Shown: positions 11,373 through 23,932, counted from the stretch's first letter. The stretch: DNA of 64,000 nucleotides from Eledone cirrhosa (GCA_964016885.1 OZ024745.1:54791300-54855299), one strand, 5' to 3'. The notes: generated by a model not told the origin, from the letters alone. Numbers and translations are program-made.

Positions 11373-12544
11373 ATGCAATTTCAAACAAAGCTATTTTAAC
11401 TATATATATATACTCGAACGTGGCGGTTCGTATCTTTAAAAATATATATATCTTATGCATAGGAGAAAAGACTGTAACGTTGAACACCCCCGCCCCTCAA
11501 CATACACACGCGCAAAAGCGAACATATATGAATACACGATACTAATTGTCTTTAAATGTAATATGTTTCTACTTAAATTCTATAAAATTATACCTGAACA
11601 GGATTAAACAATTAAACAATTAAACATTAATCAAACGGTGTTGCATTATGCTTATTTGCATAGTCTTCATATTAGCTTCGGAGTCTTTCTCTATGTTAAT
11701 TGTCTTTAATAAGTTTAGATCTTGATTGCTTTCACTATTTAAAAACAGATAACTAAATCTCAAATTAATTTCCCTGTTAAAACTGTTTTTGGATCCCTTT
11801 AAACTTCTGAGTTATTGGTATTCCTAGGCAAGACTCACTGGTTATATTAGTGTGTTGAATAATTTACATAACCTTGCGTTTAAGTGTAGACAACTCATAT
11901 ATTTAGAACTGCCGTTTATTGCATCTATCATCGCTGGGGCATGAAAATCTGGGCAAATATAGTTTAAAGTGTACCAGAGTTAAAATCACATTATATACCT
12001 TAGGCCATTTCAGCATCGAGTAAACGTTTTCTTAATGTTATTTCATTTATTCATGTAAATTCGTGTAAAACGCGTCAGTAGTTAAGCATATATGGAATAC
12101 ATTCTTAAGAGATTCTGAAACCACTTAAAGAGACACATAATATACGATGCAACGATACAGCAAAAAATCCAAAGAATGCATACGGTCGATTGATTTGTTG
12201 AAATAGTAGTTCGATAAATTCATATCAACGTCTACCATGATACGATTCTGCGAGAAGCGACCCTCAAAACATCTTTACTGATACTTAAGTAAATATGTAA
12301 TTCCAATTCTCATAATGTTTGATGATTCAAATAACCAATGTTTATCCTGTGCAGGATATCTAAAATAGAAATCAATTTCCGTCTACCAGATTCCATTCAC
12401 GGCGCAATGCTTAGTTTGATGGTATAAAAGGAGACACGTGTACAGGGCGTCAAATATTATCAAACCCGAAACCATAACGGTTGCGTAATAGATTAATATA
12501 TCCACACAGTCAAGATTTCACCTATGTTAAAGGTGAAACGTCTT

Positions 12545-13435
12545 TATTTGTGTGTGTTTGAGATATATGTATATGTTTGAGATATGTGTGTGTGTGTTTG
12601 AGATATATGTACGTGTTTGAGATATATGTACGTGTAACAAAAAATATTTCTTCTAAAAGCTATGTCTTTGAAACGAAAAGAAATGGTTGAAATTGGATAC
12701 TCTTGAATTCCAGTCTTTTTCAAACATCCCCCGACAAATGGTTTTCCTATCTCCATGTGATAAATACTCACATAACACACACATATACATACAGCTTTAT
12801 TGTCATTCATAAACAGACAAACACAAGAAACAAATAGGTACATAGAGGACACTGACGCATACACATAGTACCAATTTATTAATTGCAAGAGATAAAATAT
12901 ACAATATTTTTCACGAGCCAGGTTGAAAATTAATAAATACAAACGAAGTGGACAAATCAATAGATAGATTGGAATCTAACGCATTCTATGGAACAGATAG
13001 CAAAATACGTTATATTAATTTGGCAAACTTCTAATCTCAGACAACCCATGAATATAACACACAAACACACAAACACACACGTGAACAGACACTCACATGC
13101 GCACACAGACTTCCACACACACAGACAGACACACACACAAACACACACACATACACAGACACTCACATACACTCAAACATACACCCACACACAGCAGACA
13201 CTCACACAGACACGCACACATATATATATGTATAACGAAAGAGGGAAAAAAAGTCTGCTGTGCTGAGACCGTGGAGACCACAAATCCTGGGAGTACACAG
13301 TATGTGGGAAGATGCAGAGTACATTACCTTTCTCTCTCACTCGGTCTCTCTCTCCCCATCTCTCTCCCTCCCTCTCTATCGTTCTCTATCTCTCAAACAC
13401 TCTCTCACACTCTCTCTCTCTCTCTATATATATAT
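12545..13435. repeat. GT/CA- and CT-rich low-complexity clusters
   Basis: Imperfect GT-rich text at 12545-12635 (tandem 'gagatatatgtacgtgttt'), CA-rich text at 13055-13220 and CT-rich text at 13328-13425. The Val/Cys, His/Thr and Ser/Leu-rich frames here are artefacts of the repeats. Confidence 0.8.
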
Positions 13436-13566
13436 AAAACAAAGAGGATGTCATAAGAAACCAGGTGGGCCATAACGCACCGGAGTTCAGATCTACAAGT
13501 CAAACCGGCCAGAGCTCAGCAATCGAGCTCCTGACTCTTTTCCTATACACACAAACACACACACAC

Positions 13567-13569
<3 letters not shown>

Positions 13570-13656
<87 letters not shown>
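13570..13656. repeat. (AT)n microsatellite
   Basis: Pure AT adjoining the 3' end of the second PLE. Confidence 0.95.
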
Positions 13657-13659
<3 letters not shown>

Positions 13660-13664
<5 letters not shown>

Positions 13665-14075
13665 ATATATGTATTTCGTTTCTGAATTTGGTTAGCAAGA
13701 TTCTTTATCTGAAAACGTGTGTTGAAACCGATATTGTTATACTTTGGGACGGTCATGTTGCCAATAAGAAACACACGCACTATATGCTTTTACTTCAATT
13801 TATTATAATAAATTTATAAATTTAGGAATTTATAAATTTCCGGTTGGCTGGTTGGTTCCACAACCAGATGATTGTTTATATATTGTCAAAGTTCTTTCGT
13901 CACACATTCTGTGACCTCTTCAGTGACTGGGGATTATTTTCTGTTTTTGTGCCTCTCCTCTGTTCTGCACTACGCCATCTTGTTTTTGTGTATGTTATGT
14001 GCTTAGTTTGCGCATGTGTTACATCCGGGTGTCTGTGTGTGTTTATATGTGTTTATTTATTTGTTTATTTACATG
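13660..14075 (-). mobile_element. Penelope-like element, 3' untranslated region
   Basis: Minus-strand 3' region after the GIY-YIG stop codon. It carries the hammerhead-like motif, the segment duplicated as the arms of the 2515-2966 palindrome, and a terminal block ('cagataaagaatcttgct' on the minus strand) that ends on (AT)n. Confidence 0.7.
13885..13927 (-). ncRNA. Hammerhead-ribozyme-like motif in PLE 3' end
   Basis: Helix I GTCA (13927-13924) pairs perfectly with TGAC (13888-13885). Core CTGAAGA lies at 13923-13917, an extra G at 13916, and helix II GTCACA/TGTGAC at 13915-13910 and 13904-13899 with a 5-nt loop. GAA is at 13898-13896. A15.1 (13895) pairs U16.1 (13890) across a 4-nt loop, and cleavage is predicted after 13889. 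This matches minimal hammerheads known from Penelope-like elements apart from the extra base before helix II. Confidence 0.65.
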
Positions 14076-14390
14076 TTACTGGTAGGTTGTTTGTTCTATG
14101 TGCGTGTCTGTTTTCATTTTGTCCTTAGTTGTGATGTTGCTGTTCCATTCATGTTTTCTATTTAATTTTGGTTGGAGTTCATTTATGTTTCTTGCCTCTG
14201 TGATTTGTCTAAACATTGCGTCTTTTCTGTGTGTAGATTCTATTTTTATTTCTATGTTCTCTAATTTACCCATATGTTATATTTTAGCATGTTGGTAGAG
14301 TACAGATGATTCTTTACTATCTTGAAGGTCTCGCCAGTGCTCATTTATCCGTTCCCCTATACTACGAGCTGTCTCACCTATGTACACTAT
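14076..14390 (-). pseudogene. Penelope-like element, GIY-YIG nuclease fragment
   Basis: Minus-strand translation gives IVYIGETARSIGERINEHW, QDSKESSVLYQHAK, a frame break near 14273, then the frame ending at 14076: MGKLENIEIKIES, RKDAMFRQITEARNINELQP and KLNRKHEWNSN. The GIY-YIG signature is partial (VYIGET), while the R..GER and later E(A)..I residues are kept. This is the last part of the nuclease only. Homology stops near 14390, so the copy is heavily 5' truncated. Related to, but more diverged than, the PLE at 9.5-10.6 kb. Confidence 0.75.
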
Positions 14391-14599
14391 ATTGTACACT
14401 TGAGAAACATTTGTAACCAGGATTGAGCAGTACATCTCCTATGTAACACCTCCACTTTGTTCTTATTATATACACCCTGCTCTGAATCGCATACAGACCT
14501 GGGTTCTCTCACCAGTTTTCTTCGGACTTACTAAAATTTCTTCGCATATATATATATCTATATATATATATATATATATCATCGCTATTTCAGAGCACC

Positions 14600-14890
14600 A
14601 ATCCTAATATCTAATTTTTGGTGGACCGGAAATCACCCTGTATAATCAGATCCTGATTATTACTGGAATTCTATAAGAATACAGCTTTTATAATTTTCGG
14701 CGGAAGCAGGGTAATGCATGGCTCTGATGAACACCAACCAGCGTGAAACAGACTGTCAGGTGTTCTCCCTACTTTCAATCAAAATAAGTAAGTGACATAG
14801 TCACTACTTTAAAATGGATAGAGAACTGTCTTCTAAATGTGTTTAATTAAACATACGGTATATTGCCAAATAGGCTATACATACATAGTT
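14600..14890 (+). mobile_element. Small repeat family B, copy 1
   Basis: Shares an ordered set of blocks with 61507-61950: 'tttcagagcaccaat', 'cctgattattact', 'gaattctataagaat', 'gtgaaacag...ctgtcag', 'aagtaagtga', 'ttaattaa.catac' and 'gtatattgc'. No coding capacity. A hammerhead-like core sits in the middle. The size, lack of ORF and ribozyme suggest a retrozyme-like or PLE-derived non-autonomous element; that is inference. Confidence 0.6.
14698..14776 (+). ncRNA. Hammerhead-ribozyme-like motif in family B
   Basis: Core CTGATGA at 14724-14730, helix II ACAC/GCGT (one mismatch) at 14731-14744, GAA at 14745-14747, helix III ACA-GAC-TGT at 14748-14756, C17 at 14757. Helix I has T-A and C-G pairs next to the core (14723/14758, 14722/14759), an internal bulge, then AGGG/CCCT. 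All core nucleotides of the consensus are present. Weak helix II and III lower confidence; the second copy at 61.7 kb supports the fold with perfect helices II and III. Confidence 0.6.
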
Positions 14891-15017
14891 ATTCACAACG
14901 TTTAAGTTGATATGGTGTTTTGAAGCGTACCATAATGTTTTCTATTGGCTCAAACCCTGTTGAAAAACCACCAACAGAAATTACTTTGCCTGGCATTATA
15001 CACTTGGTTAAACTACA

Positions 15018-15140
15018 TGCAGCGCGTGTGTGTTATAACACACACACAAACACACACACACACATACACACACACACACACAGACATATGTATATATGCA
15101 TGTATGTATGTATCTATGTATGTATGTAGGTGTATATATA
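15018..15140. repeat. (CA)n and (GTAT)n microsatellites
   Basis: Interrupted CA array followed by ATGT/GTAT-type repeats. Confidence 0.85.
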
Positions 15141-17340
15141 AATATATTCAGAGAAAGTGAAATCAATCAGACAGGTAGGTAGATGCAAATAAGTAATTTA
15201 TATATGATATATAATATAGAGACATATGTGTCTGTGTCTGTGTGTGTGTGTGAGAGTGGTGCCTGTGTGTGTGTGTGTGAGATAGCGTTGGGCAGAGGAA
15301 GAATGAGGTAGAAACAGAAAAATATTAAAGATAGGAACATATGCACTAATGGGGAATTTGGAAGTAAAACAAATCTGGAATGAGAGAGGAAATTATTGTG
15401 AATGCATGTACGATAATAGTTCTAAATAGGAAAGTTAGATATACAATACCGAGAAATACTGGCTTACTTGAAATGTATTCAGTGGTAGTATGAGAAAGAT
15501 ATTTTACTTGAGAGAGAGAGAGAGCGAGAGAGAGAGAGGGGGAGAGAGAGAGAGAGAGAGAGTGAGAGAGAGAGCAGCTAGTGTAGATAAGTAAGTGAAG
15601 ATTTCTAAATCCGCAATGTTCTTAATGAGCCACCTCTTTACTCTAGTTCGCCCTCAACACATCCACATGCACATCATCACAAGTGACAATCTCAGTTTTT
15701 TACAAAATGCAAAGTAGTTCGATATATTAACCTCTTAGGAAATGGCACAGAACATGATTTAAAAAAATTTAATATATATAGTGGCGGTGTTAACTTGGCA
15801 TGCCACCCTCCAATAATTATATTTTCTCCCAAACTACGAAAACACTCATCTAATTCGCTACAGTTTATGTACATGTTTTTTTCTTTTTATCACATATCGA
15901 GATGTTCTAACCAACTTAGTATGCAAAGAACTAAACTAATCACTGCATGTCAATTGTCCAAATTTGACCCCTAACCCCATCATTCAAAAATGCTTCCACC
16001 GCTCTTGCTATACATACACACACCCGTATATAAACACAGCAAAACACTGAAACACATGACACACGCAACCAATTCATAGATGCACCATCATGTACAATAT
16101 ATACACCACTCCGACAATCCTTTGCACGGAATCAGTTCGTTTCATCTCTCATATGTGTACACACATACTTGCACACACATGATTGTACATACGCATATAT
16201 ACGCACGCTAATAACCTACACGAACTCACTCATCCTTACACTCAAACCTTGACACATACATACAGATACATACATACATTCATCATTCATCCTTTTATAT
16301 ACACATTTAAACATACACCCACACGGATACACACAGAGGCACTTTAAGCAACAAACACACGGATACACACACACACTATCAGTAAATAGATGTACACCAC
16401 ATCTATACATTGAACTGTATATACACATAAACAAAATATAAAAACAACCGAGAAAACCACCAAAAACACAGACAGAACTAGACAAACATACACATCTAAA
16501 CTTTTAGACATGATGCATACTCCATACAAACACAAATATACACACACACCTATTGGCAATGCAGATACATAGACACATGTGCTAACACCTCTCTTACACA
16601 CATACGGAAGATACACCCAGACATACACATACATACACTATCCCCAACAAAATACACTCCACTCGAACACACATAAGCACACTGACACTCATACACAACA
16701 ATATAAACAAAATTCACAAGCCTCACACCTAAACCAACCTGCAAGAACAACTCTTTGATTTCCTCAATTCTTTTAAATTCTTTTGAATTCTGTTAGTCAA
16801 ATGTTTGTATCGGCAACGTAGTCTGTATTCATAACGAAACGCACACACAACCTCCACCTCCCCTTTTGTTTCATTCATCTACCAGTCACCACCAGCTACC
16901 AAATAGCTTTTAGAACTAATGATGATTATATCAAAAATGTTTACATCACTGGAATACACATTTTCCCCATTACCATCTTTCCATTCGAGGGAGGTAAATC
17001 CCTAATCTGAGACGTGACGTGGTGCATGACGTTATCCGCCCCAAGCCTTGTCACTATGGCTACAAACCCGAGCACCACCATCCGAGATGCCGAGAAGGGG
17101 TACATAATTAAATACCAGGGTTTGACCTACCACTTAATTATCGGACCCACACTGCTGGTTTCCTTCGTAGAATCGGAAAGACATTGGAACACCTGGTGAA
17201 AGAACGCTACAAGACAGATTGACTGTGGCAATATGTGTCACTTTCTCCGTAGCAATACATTTGCCGTTATATCCTCGGAGCGCAGCTAAAACACTGCTCA
17301 GACTGGAGTGCTTCGTTTCCCCTTTTGTTATTTCTTTGAT
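15140..17340. other. Non-coding stretch with GA and CA low complexity
   Basis: GA-rich array at 15510-15575 and imperfect CA-rich text from 16010 to 16700, which yields long spurious Val/Cys/Tyr frames. The segment 16985-17340 is richer in G+C and unidentified. No gene recognised. Confidence 0.6.
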
Positions 17341-17342
17341 AG

Positions 17343-17518
17343 GGCGGTGGATTGGCAGTATCGGTAGAGGGTCGGACGCCATGCTTTCCAGCATAGTTAC
17401 GTCACTTTACGATCCGAGGTTCACTTTGCCTTTCATCCTTACGGGGTCGATAAAATAAAGTACCAGTAATGCACTGGGTATTTGCTGGCCTTGTGCCTAA
17501 AGTAGAAACAGTTATTTC
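17343..17518 (+). repeat. Cephalopod tRNA-derived SINE, near full length
   Basis: A tRNA-like head ('ggattggcagtatcggtaga', box A-like; 'cgatccgaggttcac', degraded box B), then the shared body with the ccttacggggtcgataaaat block and ctggccttgtgcctaaagta tail. Same family as the cephalopod SINEs described from octopus and squid. Confidence 0.85.
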
Positions 17519-17519
17519 C

Positions 17520-18486
17520 TTGATTAATTGTTCTTTGTCATTCTTTTTCGAATTTTCCATTCTTGTTTCCTTATTACCGTTCGTTGTAGTTATCACATTT
17601 TTTGTGATTATCACACATTCTGAATTATATAATCAACGTCTGAAATTTTGATAATATATACGATCATCACTTCACACACTCGCAAAAACAAATATGCTTC
17701 GAACTTATATATCACCACACATGTAAATGTATCTTTATATGTATGTTTGTATGTATGTTTGTATGCAGGTATATATACGTATATATACGTACCTATCCAT
17801 GTTTATGTACTCAAACACACATATGTATTATGCACTGAATGACATAAACAATAACGGCTAATATAACAGATCCATTAATCAACAATTGAAGTTTATATGG
17901 GTGTTAACATACATATCGTAGAATTTTGTTTATTTCTTTTGGTAAATGCTGTATCTTTGCAATAGTCTTCCTTTGTTAATGAATGCATGTAGATATTTAC
18001 TTTTTCTTTTCGGTGTATTTTAATATAAGAAAGAAGTTGTTTTGAAGCATTTAATATTAAAACACATGATTGATAAAAAATAATGCGCCATGCAAGATGC
18101 AACAAAAATAATATTTGGTGTACTAGTTTTTTGAAAGAGATAATTATCTATATGTAAGCGTAATCAATAATATGGTAATAAAACTTTCACGAGGAGATTA
18201 TCACAGGGAAAAATAAAATACCTCAGGTAAATCTGTAGCAGATTTAAAGCCATTGAGTTTCAATAGTGTCCTACTGGAAGACAATGTAGTTCATGCTGTT
18301 CCATTCTATTCAGCTGGTAACAATGATTTGGAACAGTAATTCAAATGACCTGCCTTGTCATACATTGTGTCTCAATGATTCCCTCTGAGGATAGAATGTT
18401 CAACCACTTACAGGTTAACTTTATATGCAGGCCGTACTTTTAATCAAATATCTTCAAAATTCGTCGTCGGAACTGCCGAAAGTCAA

Positions 18487-18490
<4 letters not shown>
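17520..18490. other. Non-coding stretch
   Basis: AT-rich; short GTAT/TACG repeats at 17730-17800. No gene or element recognised. Confidence 0.55.
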
Positions 18491-18581
<91 letters not shown>

Positions 18582-18609
18582 CTTCTCGCTACAATACTTT
18601 CTATAATTT

Positions 18610-18640
<31 letters not shown>

Positions 18641-18660
18641 GGGAGAGAGAGAGGGGTGGG
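18491..18660. repeat. (CT)n, (AT)n and (GA)n microsatellites
   Basis: CT at 18491-18541, AT at 18542-18578, a second AT at 18615-18640 and a short GA/G-rich run to 18665. CT-AT-GA order makes the segment weakly palindromic. Confidence 0.9.
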
Positions 18661-19336
18661 GGGAGAAGTATGTGTGTGCGTGAACGTATCTGGTTCTATT
18701 CAATATAATTATTCAATCGATATAGAGAGGAGCTCATTGTTTTGCAAACATACCATATCGCTCGTACATTTTCCAATCACTGTTGCTGCTAAAATAATTA
18801 CATTTTTCATTATATTTACTCGATTTGACACGCTATCTCATTTCAGAATTTCTAATCCTGACGTGTGACTCTACAAATTACCAGCGTTGTTCTGACATTT
18901 TTTGTAACCATAGCTGGAGAGTTTGGGATAAAAAAAATATGTTTGATATGGGACGAAGTGGGATGTACATGACCAAAAAACATCTCTCCCAACTGTGTTG
19001 CTATGTACTTGATTGAGCCACTAGAAAAGAACGTCAAATTTATTTAAAATGAAGAAAAAAAAAATATATATATATATGGCTGCGTCATAAATACGATGGT
19101 TTCAAATTTTAAATACATTTGGCGTTCTTTTCTCACTATATATATGTATATATATATATATATTATCGTGGGTGTAGTAATTTTGATGGTATATTTTTCC
19201 CCACTGCTACTGTTAGGTTCAACAACAATTACAAAATAGCACTATAATCAATGGAGCAAATTGAACCAACCAATGACCGGGTTTCAACACTATAAGAAAA
19301 CAAAATAGTAACATATCTCTTTCATATCTTATCTTC

Positions 19337-19338
<2 letters not shown>

Positions 19339-19416
<78 letters not shown>
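19339..19416. repeat. (AT)n microsatellite
   Basis: Pure AT joined directly to repeat family C. Confidence 0.95.
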
Positions 19417-19420
<4 letters not shown>

Positions 19421-19510
19421 CAAAATGTTAATAAATGAAAAATATTCTCATAATCAAAATATATACTTTATTATACATATTTCAAAGGTACAATGGTGTT
19501 GAAGTGCGTT
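19417..19510 (-). repeat. Dispersed repeat family C, copy 1
   Basis: 'ttcaaaatgttaa', 'tttattatacatatttcaaaggtac' (shown in two parts) and 'gttgaag' match the copy at 20131. On the minus strand it reads GAAG..., GTACC, TTTGAAATAT, AATAAA and then (AT)n, the same layout as the other PLE-like tails. The family name is mine. Confidence 0.5.
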
Positions 19511-19821
19511 TTCATTAGACAAAATATAAGATTTGATATGTGGCATATCAAACCACTACGGTTTTGATTATTCAATTCCAGTGTTGGCAGGGATTTATTT
19601 CACCAAATCTTAACGTTTTTATACCACAAATAATATGATAAACTTAAAGAAGAAAAGGACGTAGAGCAAGGTAAAAATATTGAAGGGGGATGCAAAGAAG
19701 AGGGATGCAAAGAAGGGAGTGCTTCTAATCTATTGTGAAATTGTATTCGTTGATTAATCAACGAACCATATTAATATTTGGTATATATACATAAGTTTGC
19801 TTGAAGCATTGTGGAATAATA

Positions 19822-20118
19822 AGATTTATTATCTTTTGGTCGTTTTGGAAGACTCAACAATGCAGATGGGTAATTCTCCAGGTAACAGCACCTGGTGGTG
19901 AAGAGAGAGATGTGAGGGAATATTGAATTTGATGTATAATGTGTAGAGGAACGTAGGAAAGAGCGTACAAATAAAAATAAATAAAAAAAATTAAAAATAA
20001 AAATAAAAACATTCAACATTCCCTTACATCTCTCTCTTCACTACCGGATCCTGTTACCCGGAGAATTACCCATCTGCATTGTTGAGGCTGCCAAAACGAC
20101 CAAAAGATAATAAATCAT
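19822..20118. repeat. Long inverted repeat
   Basis: Left arm about 19822-19935 and right arm about 20008-20118 are inverted copies ('tttattatcttttggtcgtt', 'aatgcagatgggtaattctc', 'gaagagagagatgt'), with a handful of mismatches. The loop of about 70 bases contains an A-rich 'aaataaaaataaat' run. No coding content. Confidence 0.85.
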
Positions 20119-20130
20119 ATATATATATAT

Positions 20131-20235
20131 ATTAATTCAAAATATTAACAAATATAGACATTCGTGTGATCAAGTATATTTTATTATAGATATTTCAGAG
20201 GTACTGAGCTATCTTCAACAGTAAGTCATCATCAG
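20131..20235 (-). repeat. Dispersed repeat family C, copy 2
   Basis: Matches the copy at 19417 in the same orientation and also ends on an (AT)n tract (20118-20131). Contains 'gatatttcagaggtac' and 'cttcaac'. Confidence 0.5.
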
Positions 20236-20486
20236 ATAAAATAAGATGATGATTGACATACCTTGACTATGTAGATGGTTAAAATTCAGTCATGGCAAAT
20301 TCAGTCATGTAAAACTTTATTCATTGAATTATTCATTGAAACTTGTTTAACCTTTAAATATATATATATATATATGTAGATAGATAGATATGTATATATA
20401 TATATACATATATATATAAGGTGTCACAGCATTGAACATTTCTTATTAGCGCATATTATAGAAGTACATTGTCTAAGTTATATTTT

Positions 20487-20605
<119 letters not shown>

Positions 20606-20699
20606 TGCATGTGTCTGTATGTGTGTGTATTTATATATATTCCTATATAATATATGTCAACGGAGAGAGCAATGAGAACAGCCTGTGGTCCATGATTTG

Positions 20700-21300
20700 T
20701 GGAGGCTATTAATTATAAAGGAAATCGATGGAAGAACCCAGCATTACTTTATGCACATACACTTCTAATGTATTACGATAATTATTTTATTTATTTCCAG
20801 TTATGCTCGAGGATTGAGTGAAAGTTAATGATGAGTTATTAGCCCAATATTAGATCTACATTTTGACACCTTAATCTGTTGTTTATCTTAACAGTTTTTT
20901 AATATTATGGCGAAAAGAATGGGGAAAGGGGGGAAGTAGCATATACTCATTACTACATCGGAAATTGAGCAATGTCTTTCTCTAAACGTTTCTAACTAAT
21001 CTCCCGAATCAACTAAATGGATAGTTGAATGAATACCAATACATATTTCTTTCAACACAACGTATGATCAGGAAAAAAACATTATCATACGTCATTCCAA
21101 CGTAATTTATTTAAACTGCAATTTTTTTCAATCGTCTGTTGACTGATGTTTGGAAGGTGATTGGATCTTTGGAAAGGTGCCTAAACAATGGCAACCGTGA
21201 ATGAAAATCAACATTTTTAAAGTTGTGGATTTGGGGGTGAGAATGTTCCAATTATAGAGCGATCTGTTTGTTAAAACTTCCCGGTAAAGTCAAAGTCAAA
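20700..21300. other. Non-coding stretch
   Basis: No gene, SINE or microsatellite of note. Confidence 0.5.
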
Positions 21301-21309
21301 TGTCTGCCA

Positions 21310-21470
21310 AAGAGATGTAGGGAGATTGTCGTGTCCAAGCTCGTTGAGGAGCAGTGTGGATTCAGCACAGCCAAGTAAATATTCACACTACGACAGGTCT
21401 TTGAGAAATTGAAGGAGTACAGCTGTGGAAGCCTCTGCATGAGTGTTGTAATCGATAGACAGCCTCTTGT
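21310..21470 (+). pseudogene. LINE reverse transcriptase fragment
   Basis: In one plus-strand frame the sequence reads VSKLVEEQCGFSTAK, a stop, then IFTLRQVFEKLKEYSCG and LCMSVVID. The EEQ.GF...(T)..IFTLRQ..EK pattern is the conserved region 2-3 stretch of non-LTR reverse transcriptases, and the final VVID corresponds to the first catalytic aspartate region. About 50 residues survive and neither flank is recognisable. A relic; the clade cannot be assigned. Confidence 0.55.
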
Positions 21471-22435
21471 TACTTGATGTATCTATATGAATCGTATTTG
21501 AGTTCGGATTAGAGGGTATGACTGCTAATTGACATGACCGAAAAATTTAGCATGTATAAAGACCTGGAAATAGAGATTGGAAAAATGTGGAAGTTGAGAA
21601 CTAAAACAATAGCAGTGGTTGTAGGCACTCTGGGAATGATACCTAAAGGGTCTAATGATTTCTTATCCCAAATCCCAGTAAACCCGCGTATAGGAGAAAT
21701 ACTTCCTTAGTATATGGGAACCGCCCTTATACTAAGGAAGATTCTGTCAATATAAGTACATCACAAGTGTAAACACCGAAACATATATGTGTGTGTATGC
21801 GTTTTTTTCTAGAACATGGCGGCCCTTGTTGTCACTTGAGGTCATTGGTTGTGACCTGGCGATAACTTGCATGAACATAAAGCAAGATAAATGGAAAAAA
21901 AAAAGAAATAAGAAGAAGAGTGTTTCTCAATCAGGTAGTAGGTACGTATTGCTACATGTATGTCTTGAGTGATAATAAAATCATATATTTCCATAAAGAT
22001 GGTTTCAGGTTCAGTTGTGTATTGCAAATGCCTATGATGTTTTTCTATTGAAAGTTAATGTTTGACATGTCTGTACTTTTCTGGTATATTATAATCCATA
22101 TTAGTTTGATCGTTGCATTAGCTGTATATATATATTTGAGGACAGTGTAGTTGCTTCCTCACTACCACGAATTCTGTAGTATTATTAACATCCCTTTTTT
22201 ATATTAGTGTTAGATGTGAACATTAGAACCACACCTTTGATTCATTTATGTTTTGAATCGGATATGAATACCGTTAGAAGAATTATCAAAAATAATCATC
22301 TCACACATGAATGAGATCATGAAGTGACATTTCTTGCAAATGCATGAAAAATGTATGATGCAAGCTTTTGCTTCATGTCATTCATCAGATTTACTGCGTA
22401 AACTGTAATGCTTTATTTTTTTTCTATATCAATAG

Positions 22436-22532
22436 ATGTTGAAAGATAGCGTAGGACACGCCTATCATCTATCCAAAACAATCAACAAATGTGTTGATTT
22501 CATCAGGCATTTTGACAGAATTGTTATGAAAG
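22436..22532 (+). CDS. Candidate internal coding exon, function unknown
   Basis: A 97-bp segment is bounded by a strong acceptor (a T-rich tract followed by 'ctatatcaatag') and a good donor ('atgaaag|gtatga'). Only one of three frames is open and it is open throughout: it begins MLKDSVGHAYHLSKT and continues INKCVDFIRHFDRIVMK. The mix of hydrophobic and charged residues looks protein-like, unlike the repeat-derived frames elsewhere. It would enter in phase 0 and leave one base into a codon. No family is recognised and no partner exon is proven. By chance such signals occur in AT-rich DNA, so confidence is low. Confidence 0.3.
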
Positions 22533-22639
22533 GTATGAATCGGAGAGGAATGTCGAAAACAAATTTATTTTATTTTTCTCTGCTTACTAATTCATATGTC
22601 CACAAAAGGCGCTTTGCCTTTCATTTATGATTTAGAACA

Positions 22640-23690
22640 TATAGCCTAAGCTTCTGTAAAACATTCGTGATTATTACAGGAGATCACCAAAATGTGTCAC
22701 CAGCATCTAATTCATATCATGTGGTGCCTGCCAGAACAAAATCGAACTTATCAGTATGGTGGTCGCAATTTAACAATCCACAAGCTATCTACCCTGTAGC
22801 ATCTGAAGTATAGGTTTTTATATTGATAGTGGCAAAAATAGACTCTTTTATTTGCTGCATAATATTATTTAATCAGATTATCAATTGAAAAAACAATTAT
22901 AATATTTAAAGAAACAACACAATCTCGAAAGAAAACCGAGACTTTGGCTTGACCAACCAAACAAATTTCCAAAAGGGATGTGGCTGATGTTAGTTACTTT
23001 GAACTGGTCTACGCAAGTTTTTGTTTTGGACAGAGTAATTCATTTCTTCGCATGAGAAAGCATGGTAAAATTTCCAAGATTCATTTCATCACATGTTCAC
23101 ACCAATAATGACAACAGTAATAACAACAACACGAAAATCATCATAGTGAAACTAGCAGACACATTATCCACTTTGACGACAATTTGTCTGATTAATATTA
23201 GGTGAATGCTTGTCTGCGTGTGAGTGGGCAAAAATAAACTATAAATCAATAGTGTCCAGAATATTTAGGACACAAAGTACGGAACATATCGTTAATCCAT
23301 TAAGGTCGATTGCAGATGAAAATTCTGTTCTGAAACAGAAGAGGTAACTTGGAAAGCCAACATAAAGGCATGTAATTGCCATTAATTAGTTACTGAACCA
23401 TGATTGTCAAGAGATTCATCAGCAAATGAAATCTGTTCTCTACTCTTTCGTGTTGATGTTATTATGTTTGTTTTTACCAAAAAGAAAACTCGATTTTCAA
23501 TGTTTAAATGAGGAGACCAAAGACGCCAAAAAGATTCATCACCTGATAAGACATGACAGAGAAATTGTTTTTCTATTGCAGGAGGAATAAAAAACGGGTG
23601 TGTGTCTGGGGAGGGAGTTAAGTTAACTAATTATTTCAATTACTGACACCTGGTATCTTCATGATATTTCTTTCTTTTAATGTTTAAATT
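22640..23690. other. Non-coding stretch
   Basis: AT-rich; no gene or recognisable repeat. Confidence 0.5.
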
Positions 23691-23704
23691 CCATTCACCA
23701 AACA

Positions 23705-23932
<228 letters not shown>

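Larger units (their letters stand above)
10603..12540. other. Non-coding stretch
   Basis: AT-rich; no gene recognised. It holds an (AT)n array at 11216-11297 with a family A fragment behind it, and a short hairpin CGAAC-GTGGCG-GTTCG at about 11414-11429. Confidence 0.6.
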
